From assembly GCA_026414125.1 (NCBI GenBank), contig JAOAJQ010000022.1, forward strand, positions 1 to 11,588: a DNA stretch of 11,588 nucleotides, written 5' to 3'. Shown one piece after another: positions 1 to 6,514 of the stretch. Each line of letters opens with the position of its first letter. The first letter of the stretch is position 1. The translations under genes and the position numbers were made by a program. This stretch comes from Thermoproteota archaeon. Its GTDB lineage: Archaea > Thermoproteota > EX4484-205 > JAAOZP01. A model generated the notes under the pieces. That model was not told where the DNA came from. It saw only the letters and a program-made list of their open reading frames with translations, and made no database searches.

Positions 1-357
1 GTATACTGCTCCAGCTGCATAAATCCTGTCCCCGGCTGTTACACAATCATAAAGCAATCCACCGTATTCCGATGGCATGTAGGTCCAGTTTTTAACCAGC
101 GAGCCGTCGCTCTTAAGCCTCTTTTCAACACGTAGCCTCAAAACACCGTTCTCAGCAGAGGAGTCGAAGCCAGCAACATAGATGTGCGAACCCTTCTCGC
201 AGGTTGAGAAAGCAACGTCGAAAAGAAAACTCGGATTGCCTTCAACCAGCCAGTTAACCCTGACTTCCTCTTCAGCATTAACTAAGAGAGACGTGGCTGA
301 GAGAATGATAAGGAGGATTATGATCGGGGCATTCTCAATCCTACTTCTTCTACCCAT
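1..357 (-). CDS. Secreted protein with propeller-like repeats, N-terminal part (cut by window edge)
   Basis: Reading leftwards from an ATG at 357-355, the frame stays open to the window edge (119 codons seen). Residues 4-28 form a classical secretion signal: basic start (MGRRSR), a hydrophobic core (PIIILLIILSATSLL) and a small-residue end (VNA) before acidic EEE, so the mature protein is probably extracellular. Two similar strands, IYVAG at 59-63 and IYAAG at 112-116, lie 53 residues apart with a repeated G-D/S-S pattern between them. This spacing resembles blade-type repeats of beta-propeller or delta-60-like proteins; that is inference from a fragment. An in-frame TAA lies upstream and a TATA-like box at 381-388 places transcription start almost on the ATG, which supports this start. 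It follows moeA on the same strand with a 45 bp gap but appears to have its own promoter. Function unknown. Confidence 0.75.
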   Translation of the reverse strand, partial: MGRRSRIENAPIIILLIILSATSLLVNAEEEVRVNWLVEGNPSFLFDVAFSTCEKGSHIYVAGFDSSAENGVLRLRVEKRLKSDGSLVKNWTYMPSEYGGLLYDCVTAGDRIYAAGAVY

Positions 358-380
358 TCTATTCTCTTCAGCCTTTAAGA

Positions 381-388
381 ATATAAAT
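381..388 (-). promoter_or_regulatory. TATA-like box of the secreted-protein gene
   Basis: ATTTATAT on the minus strand, centred about 27 bases before the ATG at 357. That is the archaeal TATA-to-start distance, so the transcript would be leaderless. Confidence 0.5.
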
Positions 389-402
389 CTAACTGCAACG
401 GC

Positions 403-1611
403 TTACTCAAACAAGTAAACCTCAACCCAGTCTCCTTTTTCAACAGTATCTGCATTCTCAGGTATTACTACATACCCGTCTGCCTCAGCCATGCTGGTTA
501 TCGCCGATGATTCCTTGAAAACAGGCTCAGCCTCTCCGTTTCTCAGCCTGACAGTCAGGAAAAACCTTCTACCAAGAGTTGAAACAACCCTTCTAGAAAG
601 CCTAGCTTTAACTGTCTTCAAGCCGGTGTCAGGCAATCTGGCAATCCTTCTCAAAACAGGTCTGAGGAAAAGATAGGCGTTGCTCAAGCAGGAAGTAGGG
701 TGTCCAGGCATGGCTAGTACAACCCTGTCTTCGAAGACAGCTCCTACAGTAGGTTTCCCAGGCTTAACCTGCACACCGTGAAAAAGCACCTCTCCCCTTT
801 TCCTGAGCACGTCGTAAATAATGTCCTTTGTACCGACCGAGCTTCCCCCGGTTATCACGATGAGGTTGCTCTCAACACCTTTCTGTAACGCCTTTTCAAC
901 CTCTTTTTCATCATCTGGAACAATCTCATGTAAAACAGGGATTCCCCCGTTTCCCTTGACTACGGCGGCGAGAGTGTGAGAGTTTATATCGTATATCTGC
1001 ATAGCTGACTTGTTATCCCCTACTTTAGCCAGCTCGCTTCCAGTCGGGATTATAAGGACCCTCGGCTTCTCGTAAACCCTAACCCTAGCTTTTCCTAGAG
1101 CCGCTAAAACGCCTATCTTAGATGCGTTAATGTAGTCGCCCTTCTTAACAACTTCTCTTCCGCAAGGGATGTCTGACCCCTTCTTAGAAATATTCTCGCC
1201 GGGGTAGGCAGGCCTATATACGAGGATTTCTTCACCAATACGCTCAGTATACTCATACATAACCACCGCATCCCCCCCTTCTGGGATAATGCTTCCCGTG
1301 GCCACCTGGATGCATTCTCCAGCCCCCACTGGCCGCCTAGGCTCCTCGTCAACTCCGATCATGTCGACAACCCTGAGCCTGACAGGGTTAAACTGGCTGG
1401 CACCATAAACATCCTCAGCCCTAACGCAGTAACCGTCCATCGCAGACCTGTCGAAAAAAGGAACGTTGAAAGGAGCCTTAACATCCTCTGCAGAAACCCT
1501 CCCGACAGCATCATCCAGGTCAACCTCCTCAGCCTTTTCAACCTGCCTTATCCTTCCATAGATTAGTTGAAGCGCCTCGTCAAGAGAGACCAACAGGCGG
1601 AACGTCTTCAT
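403..1611 (-). CDS. moeA: Molybdopterin molybdenumtransferase MoeA
   Basis: Catalyses insertion of molybdate (or tungstate) into adenylylated molybdopterin, the last step of molybdenum cofactor synthesis, in the cytoplasm. From the chosen ATG (1611) the protein has 402 residues, normal for MoeA. Family motifs in order: SAMDGY at 56-61, QVATGSIIPEGGDAVV at 102-117, GENISKKGSDI at 138-148, IPTGSEL at 188-194, the MogA-like TGGSSVGTKD at 254-263, KPGKP at 283-287 and MPGHPTS at 301-307, then a C-terminal beta-barrel domain IV from about 330. The usual GGVSVG reads GGSSVG here. The frame is open up to an ATG at 1695, but the extra 28 residues are unlike MoeA and that ATG lies inside an AT-rich, TATA-like stretch. 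The 1611 start is preceded by AAGGGT and by a TTTAAA box at 1643-1648. A start at 1635 is possible. No other cofactor gene lies in the window. Confidence 0.93.
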   Translation of the reverse strand: MKTFRLLVSLDEALQLIYGRIRQVEKAEEVDLDDAVGRVSAEDVKAPFNVPFFDRSAMDGYCVRAEDVYGASQFNPVRLRVVDMIGVDEEPRRPVGAGECIQVATGSIIPEGGDAVVMYEYTERIGEEILVYRPAYPGENISKKGSDIPCGREVVKKGDYINASKIGVLAALGKARVRVYEKPRVLIIPTGSELAKVGDNKSAMQIYDINSHTLAAVVKGNGGIPVLHEIVPDDEKEVEKALQKGVESNLIVITGGSSVGTKDIIYDVLRKRGEVLFHGVQVKPGKPTVGAVFEDRVVLAMPGHPTSCLSNAYLFLRPVLRRIARLPDTGLKTVKARLSRRVVSTLGRRFFLTVRLRNGEAEPVFKESSAITSMAEADGYVVIPENADTVEKGDWVEVYLFE

Positions 1612-1642
1612 CGAACCCTTATTGAAACTCGTCATAATAAGC

Positions 1643-1648
1643 TTTAAA
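1643..1648 (-). promoter_or_regulatory. Probable TATA-like box of moeA
   Basis: TTTAAA on the minus strand, about 34 bases before the ATG at 1611. This implies a leader of roughly 5-10 bases. A weaker TTATAA at 1694-1699 is an alternative. Confidence 0.35.
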
Positions 1649-1752
1649 GCTCTTAGCGTATGCTTAAAAGAGGAAAGGTCAACGCATAGCGGCATTATAA
1701 GCCTTGGTAGGCAAGCATATTCTGCTAACCACAGGATTGTGGGAAAAGAATA

Positions 1753-1761
1753 AGTATAAAA
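1753..1761 (+). promoter_or_regulatory. TATA box of the iron alcohol dehydrogenase gene
   Basis: AGTATAAAA, centred about 26 bases before the GTG at 1783. The transcript would start on or next to the GTG codon. No ribosome binding site is visible, in agreement. Confidence 0.6.
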
Positions 1762-1782
1762 CCTGCGGTTGACGGGTTAACC

Positions 1783-2910
1783 GTGAAACCGTTCATATTC
1801 CACTTGCGCACGAGGATTGTCTTCGGAAGGGGGAGTTTAAACAGACTGGGTAGCGAAGCAGCCAAGCTTGGAGACAGATGTCTACTTGTTACGGGTAGAA
1901 GCTTCGCCAGGAGAAGTGGCTACTTGAACACTGTTGTTGAAATCCTTGAAGAATCAGGTTTAAAGATTACGGTTTTCGACAAGGTTGAGCCCAATCCCTC
2001 TATAGAAACCGTTTACAAAGGCTTTGAAGAAGGCTGGGAAACCAATTGCAACCTTGTGGTAGCACTGGGAGGCGGTAGTGCGATAGACGCTGCTAAGGGC
2101 ATCGCGTTTCTCTTGAAGAGTAGAGCAAGGCTTGAGGAAAGCCTCGCCCCGAACGAGGTTGGCGAGGCCCTCCCCATAGTGGCTGTTCCAACCACATGCG
2201 GCACCGGGAGCGAGGTCACTAGGTATGCAGTTTTAACAAGCGTCGGGAGAAGGAGAAAGGAGGTTCTTCTGGGAGATCCTCTTACGCCCAGCGTCGCGAT
2301 AGCTGACGCGAATCTTCTCAACAGCCTTTCCAGAGAGCTTGTTACTTACACTGGTTTCGACGCGCTTTCCCACGCGATCGAAGCCTTTCTATCCAAGGAA
2401 TCTACTCCTCTCTCAGATTTCTTCTCTTTGGAAGCGGTGCAGATAATACTTAGAAGCATTGTTGAAGCAGTTGAAGGGGCGGCTGAGGCTAGGGAAAACA
2501 TGCTTTACGCCAGCATGCTTGCAGGCATAGCGATAAACTGTGCTGGCACTGTGGCAGTACACGGCATGGGTTATTACTTGACCAATTATCATGGTGTACA
2601 CCATGGTCTTGCAAACGGCGTCCTGCTTCCACATGTTTTAAGGTTTGAGCTTCAGAGAAGCCTCAGCAGGCTTGAGGATGCTGCCATGAGGCTCGGCTTT
2701 GAAAACGGGATAGGTCTTGTTGAAAAGATCGAGAAGGTTGCGCGTATTACGGGTATTCCAAGAAGCCTAGTAGATTTGGGAGTTAAGCCCTCTGAGTTGG
2801 ACACTATGGTTGCTGACGCTCTCTCCTATGCGAGGAACCTGGATAAGCATCCTTGCCCATTGTCTTCACACGACATCAGGGAAATATATTTAAGGGCATT
2901 GGGAGGGTGA
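1783..2910 (+). CDS. Iron-containing (group III) alcohol dehydrogenase
   Basis: NAD(P)-dependent reduction of aldehydes or oxidation of alcohols with a divalent metal; the substrate cannot be told from sequence. At 375 residues the length is normal. The N-terminal Rossmann-like domain carries the nucleotide-binding GGGSAID at 96-102 and VPTTCGTGSE at 135-144. The C-terminal helical domain carries the expected metal ligands: D193 and H197 in FDALSHAIEAF, H260 in VHGMG and H274 in HGVHHGLANG. The tail HPCPLSSHDIREIY is typical of the family. The start is GTG: the TATA box at 1753-1761 sets a leaderless start there, and upstream candidates are closed by stops. It is divergent from moeA. Its TGA stop lies only 15 bp from the end of the convergent transporter pseudogene. 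Confidence 0.92.
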   Translation: MKPFIFHLRTRIVFGRGSLNRLGSEAAKLGDRCLLVTGRSFARRSGYLNTVVEILEESGLKITVFDKVEPNPSIETVYKGFEEGWETNCNLVVALGGGSAIDAAKGIAFLLKSRARLEESLAPNEVGEALPIVAVPTTCGTGSEVTRYAVLTSVGRRRKEVLLGDPLTPSVAIADANLLNSLSRELVTYTGFDALSHAIEAFLSKESTPLSDFFSLEAVQIILRSIVEAVEGAAEARENMLYASMLAGIAINCAGTVAVHGMGYYLTNYHGVHHGLANGVLLPHVLRFELQRSLSRLEDAAMRLGFENGIGLVEKIEKVARITGIPRSLVDLGVKPSELDTMVADALSYARNLDKHPCPLSSHDIREIYLRALGG

Positions 2911-2925
2911 TGTGTTTCTGCTAGA

Positions 2926-3748
2926 CTACTTGGAACCAACCAAGTATCCGGCTGAAAGTATCATTAATCCCCCGATTAAAGTTTGCAGGGTGAGTTGCTG
3001 CCCTAGGAATAATGATCCGAATAATGCAGTGCTCACTGGCTCCAGATAGTGAAGACAACAGCCTTCTGAGCTTTAACCAGCTTAAGGCCTTTCAAATAGA
3101 GCGTGACGGCGAAAGCCGTGTTAAAGACACCAAGAGTGAATAGCAGTACCCATGAAAACAGGTTTAAAGAAGGGTACATGCCTAATAGTGAGGGTGATAG
3201 GAATACTGTGCTTGCCAAGTAGGAGTATGAGGCTACTGCGAGGCTTGAATAGTTAGCCAAGGTTTTCTTGGACAGGATGATGAAGCCGGCGTACGCGAGG
3301 CCGGCGAGCAGTCCGAAGATTACTCCAAACATGTTTAACCCTTCGGTTTGAAGACCGTAACCTTGTGAAATAACGAGTATTCCAATAATGCACAGGGCTA
3401 AGGAAATAATGGTTTTTCTCCCTGTTTCCTCTCAATAGCAATGGTGCTAATAGTGCTACGAAAACAGGAGCCTTATAGTTAAGCAAAACAGAGTCCGCTA
3501 TGGCGATAAACTTCATCGACTGAAAAGGAAAGCCCAACCCATACTTAGGAAAGCTCCTAGCATGAATATACTCCTCCAGGCTTTGACAGCATCAAACGCC
3601 TCTTTTCTCCATACTAGAGCCAGCGGGGGAGTTAAGATCATGCTGGCGAATAAAACTCTGAAGTTATGGCGTAAGCGTTTAAAGAAACCTAGTTTACAAT
3701 CGTACCGTTGGACCCTCAGATGACTGCTCAGTAGAAACATACAGGCAT
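2926..3748 (-). pseudogene. Decayed EamA/DMT-family membrane transporter
   Basis: No single frame is open, but joining three frames rebuilds a drug/metabolite transporter of about 270-285 residues with two EamA repeats. Pieces in order: N-terminal SLNAYAIT, then FRVLFASMILTPPLAL, then FIAIADSVLLNYKAPVFVALL (repeat 1 end), then LAGLAYAGFIILSKKTL, then LYLKGLKLVKAQKAVVFT, then YLEPVSTALFGSLFLGQQ, ending at TAG (2926-2928). Frame changes fall at about 3661-3662, 3523-3526 (T run), 3413-3417 (A5 run) and 3049-3050. Near the N-terminus three stops interrupt a good match: TGA at 3728-3730 and 3716-3718, where family members usually have tryptophan, and TAG at 3689-3691. Homopolymer changes alone might be sequencing errors; three nonsense codons are not. 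The likely start is ATG at 3748. The 938 bases from 2911 to 3848 hold nothing else. Confidence 0.85.
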
Positions 3749-3805
3749 CCTACTAGTTCCGTCTTTCTGTAAGACAATAATCTCCAACCTAGAGTCTTTT
3801 TTAAG

Positions 3806-3814
3806 CTTTAAAAA
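3806..3814 (-). promoter_or_regulatory. Remnant TATA-like box of the transporter pseudogene
   Basis: CTTTAAAAA on the plus strand (TTTTTAAAG on the minus strand), in an AT-rich stretch between the orf89 stop and the pseudogene. It would place a start near 3784. Whether it still works is unknown. Confidence 0.3.
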
Positions 3815-3848
3815 TTTGAAAAACCACACTGTTAATGCTTGCTCCGGC

Positions 3849-4118
3849 TCATTTAAAGAGTTCCTCGAGCAGAGTTTTCAACTCATCTCTGTCCCTGAGT
3901 GATTTAAACATCAGCCTCCCATTGGTGAATGCCGTGAACTCCCTGCCCATGAAGCTCGCTTTCACAGCAACCCCGTGAACCTCAGCCAGAACACTGCTTT
4001 TCTTAAGGGCCTTCTTAAGGGCCTCCTCCCTCTTGTCCTGTTTCAATATCACGATGTAGTCTTTAGTCTTGCCCGCTCCACACGCTTCCTCTATCCTGCT
4101 TACATATTCCTGGATCAT
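3849..4118 (-). CDS. Small conserved-looking protein coupled to iscU (function unknown)
   Basis: 89 residues, no signal peptide or membrane segment, cytoplasmic. Its ATG (4116-4118) overlaps the iscU TGA (4115-4117) as ATGA, and GGAGGAGGGG at 4123-4132 lies just before it, so translation is coupled to iscU. Residues 1-46 are charged and helical, with YIVILKQ at 21-27. Residues 49-89 have a compact pattern: GVAVKASFMGREFTAF, then NGRLMFK, then a helix rich in D, E and L. That G-E-T-F-NGR-M-K layout resembles the small alpha/beta tail found after ThiF/HesA-type adenylyltransferases in archaea, and more loosely a TBP-like half repeat; this is from memory of patterns and uncertain. There is a single cysteine, C13 in EEACGAG. 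Context suggests a role in sulfur transfer or Fe-S assembly, for example as adaptor or regulator of NifS/IscU. Confidence 0.8.
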   Translation of the reverse strand: MIQEYVSRIEEACGAGKTKDYIVILKQDKREEALKKALKKSSVLAEVHGVAVKASFMGREFTAFTNGRLMFKSLRDRDELKTLLEELFK

Positions 4119-4618
4119 TTTTCCCCTCCTCCAAGCGTAAGCCTCTGGGAAATAATTTTTGACAGCTCTTCCTCCTCTAAAGCCTGTTTCTCCTCGAAAG
4201 TCTCCTTCTCAGGCATCCATTCTGGCTTGAACCCTTTTCTTCTGAAGAACTCTCTTATCGCTCTTCTCAATGCACCCACCGCCAGGACTCCGCAGTGGAA
4301 CTTGACAGCTGGCAACCCGCCAACCTCGTTCGCAACATCTTTCCACCCTATCCTCCAAGCCTCCTCAAGCTTCTTTCCTTCCACCATCTCTGTGAGCATG
4401 CTGGCGGTAGCTATGTTAGCAGCACACCCGTAGCTTTCAAAGCTCGCCCGGGTTATAACGGTGTTCTCATCGATCTTAAGATAGAATGCTATCATGTCTC
4501 CGCAAGCTGGGCTTCCTGCCGTGGCTGAAACAGTAGCGTCCTCCATTCTCCCAAGGTTCTTAGGGTTTCTGAAAAGCTCAAGGATCTTCCGACTATAAGG
4601 TAAAGGAGATCTAGACAT
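4115..4618 (-). CDS. iscU: IscU-type Fe-S cluster assembly scaffold
   Basis: Scaffold on which [2Fe-2S] clusters are built from iron and from sulfur delivered by a cysteine desulfurase, in the cytoplasm. The 167-residue protein keeps all hallmark residues: C39 in AGSPACGD with the modulating D41, C65 in YGCAANIA, and C109 in LPAVKFHCG, where LPAVK matches the chaperone-recognition LPPVK motif of bacterial IscU. It starts with the typical YSRKILELFRNPKNLG. The core ends near residue 125. About 40 further residues, strongly charged (EKETFEEKQALEEEEL), form a C-terminal extension not found in the usual 125-145 residue IscU. Its ATG lies one base after the nifS TAG, with GGAGG (4626-4630) inside the nifS end, so the two are cotranscribed and probably coupled. 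No heat-shock chaperone or ferredoxin gene is adjacent. Confidence 0.93.
   Translation of the reverse strand: MSRSPLPYSRKILELFRNPKNLGRMEDATVSATAGSPACGDMIAFYLKIDENTVITRASFESYGCAANIATASMLTEMVEGKKLEEAWRIGWKDVANEVGGLPAVKFHCGVLAVGALRRAIREFFRRKGFKPEWMPEKETFEEKQALEEEELSKIISQRLTLGGGEK
4123..4132 (-). promoter_or_regulatory. Ribosome binding site of the iscU-coupled small gene
   Basis: GGAGGAGGGG ends four bases before the ATG at 4118. It lies in the last codons of iscU and, with the ATGA overlap, fixes the start of the small gene. Confidence 0.7.
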
Positions 4619-4619
4619 T

Positions 4620-5834
4620 CTAAATCCTCCTCGTTGGACTCATGGCCCTTATTCTTTCGACAGCTGGCTTGAAACACTCTAAAACATACTTTATGTCTTC
4701 AGAACTATGGTATCTTGAAACTTTCATAAGTATGCTTCCATGAGCAGCCTCATACTCCCTCCCTATTGCCGTTAAAACGTGACTTGGCTGGAGTATTCTC
4801 CTTGTACACGCACTTCCGCTCGAAACATAGACTCCTTTAAAGCTCAGCTCTATGGTGAGGGCTTCGCCCTCGCAGTGCAGGAAGCTTATGTTAACGTTGT
4901 CCGGGGCCCTCTTATCTCCAACGGGACCGTTTAGAAGAGTATCCTCGATGCTTAAAAGGCCTTTCATCAACATGTCTCTAAGCTTTCTCATCCTGCTGAC
5001 GTTCCCGTCAAAGTCTTTAAACGCTAGCTCCGATGCTTTTTTAAAACCGACTATTAGCGGTGTGTTTTCAACACCCGGCCAGAGAGCCTGGGTGCCTATG
5101 GGGCCTTCAATTATTCTTTCAACTTCAACCCCGCTTTTAACATAGAGTGCGGCAACACCCCTCGGACCCATGATCTTATAGCTGCTTAGGCTCAGCAGGT
5201 CCACATCAATGTCCTTAACGTTGAAGCTGATCCTTCCATAGGCGTCTGAAGCATCCATGTGGATAGTTACATCCGGGTTTGCTTCTCTGACTGTCTTCAC
5301 AATCTCCCTGAATGGCTGTATTGTGCCAATCTCGTTGTTAACCATGCTTGTGCTGACAAGCACAGTATTTTTGTTCACAGCCTTAGCCAAAGCTTCAAGG
5401 TTTATGAAGCCTTCTGGATCAACTGGAACCCTGACTACTTCAAAACCCTTTTTCTCAAGCTTTTCAACAGGAAGCAGAATGTTCAAAGGGTCTGCAGCCG
5501 AGACAACTATTCTACCGTTTTTCTTTCCCACAGTGCCGAAGATGGCTAGGCTGTTTGCCTCCGCCTCGCCGCTTGTGAAACACAGCTCTTCAGCGGAAGA
5601 TCCTCCTATTAGCCGAGTGATGAAACCGGCTGCGTCCATAATCGTCTCGTAAGCCTCCCAGCCCTGCTTATGCGTCAGGGTAGGATTGCCATATGCTTTA
5701 GAGGTGAAGTATGGCAGCATCTCTTGAAGAACCTCGCTTGGAAGAGGTGTCGAATTCTCCAGATCCAAGTAAACCTCTCTTTCCACCTGCCCGTGATACT
5801 TTATGAGATTCCTCACGTCATTAAGATGCTCCAA
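4620..5834 (-). CDS. nifS: NifS/IscS-like class V aminotransferase (divergent cysteine desulfurase)
   Basis: Expected role: PLP-dependent removal of sulfur from cysteine, handed to IscU encoded next door. 404 residues. Seen: the PLP lysine K220 in SLSSYKIMGP, N167 in VNNEIG, D194 in HMDASDAYG, and the catalytic cysteine C343 in SSGSACT, as in group II (IscS-like) desulfurases. Odd: several normally constant PLP-site residues are changed. The stacking histidine of the TEH motif is P116 (SAADPLN), SGATE reads SGEAE (89-93), the glutamine of DAAQ is D197, and the RxGT stretch reads LWPGVEN (251-257), losing an arginine and the phosphate-binding threonine. It may be a specialised desulfurase or an enzyme with altered activity. 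The start is TTG: a TATA box at 5859-5866 lies 28 bases upstream and no ATG occurs before the first motif. It leads the operon with iscU and the small gene. Confidence 0.88.
   Translation of the reverse strand: MEHLNDVRNLIKYHGQVEREVYLDLENSTPLPSEVLQEMLPYFTSKAYGNPTLTHKQGWEAYETIMDAAGFITRLIGGSSAEELCFTSGEAEANSLAIFGTVGKKNGRIVVSAADPLNILLPVEKLEKKGFEVVRVPVDPEGFINLEALAKAVNKNTVLVSTSMVNNEIGTIQPFREIVKTVREANPDVTIHMDASDAYGRISFNVKDIDVDLLSLSSYKIMGPRGVAALYVKSGVEVERIIEGPIGTQALWPGVENTPLIVGFKKASELAFKDFDGNVSRMRKLRDMLMKGLLSIEDTLLNGPVGDKRAPDNVNISFLHCEGEALTIELSFKGVYVSSGSACTRRILQPSHVLTAIGREYEAAHGSILMKVSRYHSSEDIKYVLECFKPAVERIRAMSPTRRI
4626..4630 (-). promoter_or_regulatory. Ribosome binding site of iscU
   Basis: GGAGG seven bases before the iscU ATG, inside the last codons of nifS. 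Downstream operon genes use such sites while the first gene appears leaderless. Confidence 0.65.
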
Positions 5835-5858
5835 CCCTAAATAGTTCTATAGACGGAT

Positions 5859-5866
5859 TATATAAA
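5859..5866 (-). promoter_or_regulatory. TATA box of the nifS-iscU operon
   Basis: TTTATATA on the minus strand, centred about 28 bases before the TTG at 5834. It is the only good promoter-like element ahead of the three genes. Confidence 0.6.
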
Positions 5867-5911
5867 CGTCTCTCGAAATTAAAGTGGCATTGCTAACTCT
5901 AAAAGGGGGGG

Positions 5912-6307
5912 TTAACAAGATTCTGGCGGGGGTGGTGGAGCCGGAGGAGGGTTCCATGTTAATCCAAGGATGCTTCCAACCAAGCACAGTATTAAACCAA
6001 TTATAAATCCTCCTCCTATGAATAAGCTGATTATTGAGAAAACCAAAACTATTATTGAACCCGTAGTGACCCTACTCTTGCTTTCTGAATTAATCATGAA
6101 GGCTCCGGCCAAGATGATTATCCCAATAATCAATCCTACAATGCTCACGAGAAAAATGAGACCGCCAAGCAGGGGGAAAAACATACCCGTTATCCTTAGT
6201 ATTCGTGCTACTACGGCAGTTAGAAAGACAATGGCTAAAGCGTTCAGAATGATTAGAACTGCCCCGATTAGCGTCAGGATGAATGCTGCCGTAGGTTTTT
6301 CAGCCAT
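5912..6307 (-). CDS. Small four-helix membrane protein with proline-rich tail
   Basis: 131 residues from the ATG at 6307. Four hydrophobic stretches lie at about 7-31, 43-71, 82-98 and 100-117, joined by short loops, with few charges. The tail after the last helix is TWNPPPAPPPPP followed by E-S-C, so the final residue is the only cysteine of the tail. Short proteins of this design (MAEKP start, glycine-rich helices, LGLTW before a proline tail) are common in archaea and resemble DUF4064/DUF6114-type families; this is an impression, not a search. An upstream ATG at 6319 is too close to the TATA box (6332-6339), whereas 6307 sits at the leaderless distance. It is transcribed on its own, 77 bp before nifS. 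Function unknown. Confidence 0.8.
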   Translation of the reverse strand: MAEKPTAAFILTLIGAVLIILNALAIVFLTAVVARILRITGMFFPLLGGLIFLVSIVGLIIGIIILAGAFMINSESKSRVTTGSIIVLVFSIISLFIGGGFIIGLILCLVGSILGLTWNPPPAPPPPPESC

Positions 6308-6331
6308 TTTGCTACACATCAGTTAAACGCA

Positions 6332-6339
6332 TTTATAAA
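6332..6339 (-). promoter_or_regulatory. TATA box of the small membrane protein gene
   Basis: TTTATAAA on the minus strand, about 28 bases before the ATG at 6307. This decides between the two candidate starts. The rest of the 6320-6514 gap shows only very short frames and no RNA gene that I can recognise. Confidence 0.6.
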
Positions 6340-6514
6340 TCTTGCCTGAAAAAATAAACGCGTAGTCATGTTTACCGGGAGAGATATGGGTCTTAACGTA
6401 TAACGTGTGCCAGTGGTTAACTGGGTCTCGAATATGGTAAGCATGGTTACAATTATTATCAAGTATCCCCGGTTTGCTTATTCTATGGTTCTTCTCCACC
6501 GAGTGTAACAGTAT

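Noticed and set aside
182..418. Plus-strand frame of 78 codons with a hydrophobic end
   Set aside because: It lies opposite the minus-strand secreted protein, whose signal peptide explains the hydrophobic composition; the minus frame continues to the window edge and has a well-placed promoter.
1612..1695. N-terminal extension of MoeA to an ATG at 1695
   Set aside because: The extra residues do not resemble MoeA, and the ATG sits in a TATA-like stretch; 1611 gives the usual length.
2912..3049. 45-codon plus-strand frame starting GTG right after the alcohol dehydrogenase, with a GGAGG before it
   Set aside because: It is antisense to the transporter pseudogene C-terminus (YLEPVSTALFGS...), which accounts for its openness.
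3975..4433. 152-codon plus-strand frame
   Set aside because: It is fully antisense to iscU and orf89, both of which have clear family or operon support, and no promoter precedes it.
5257..5652. 131-codon and 96-codon plus-strand frames
   Set aside because: Antisense shadows of nifS; no motifs or start signals.
5901..5911. Run of seven G (C7 followed by T4 on the minus strand) after the membrane protein gene
   Set aside because: Could aid termination, but there is no hairpin and the T run is short; not strong enough to call a terminator.
5970..6326. 118-codon plus-strand frame rich in Ile, Met and Pro
   Set aside because: Mirror of the hydrophobic codons of the minus-strand membrane protein.
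6434..6508. Short plus-strand frame (24 codons) in the gap after the GNAT gene
   Set aside because: Too short, with no ribosome binding site or promoter and no recognisable pattern.
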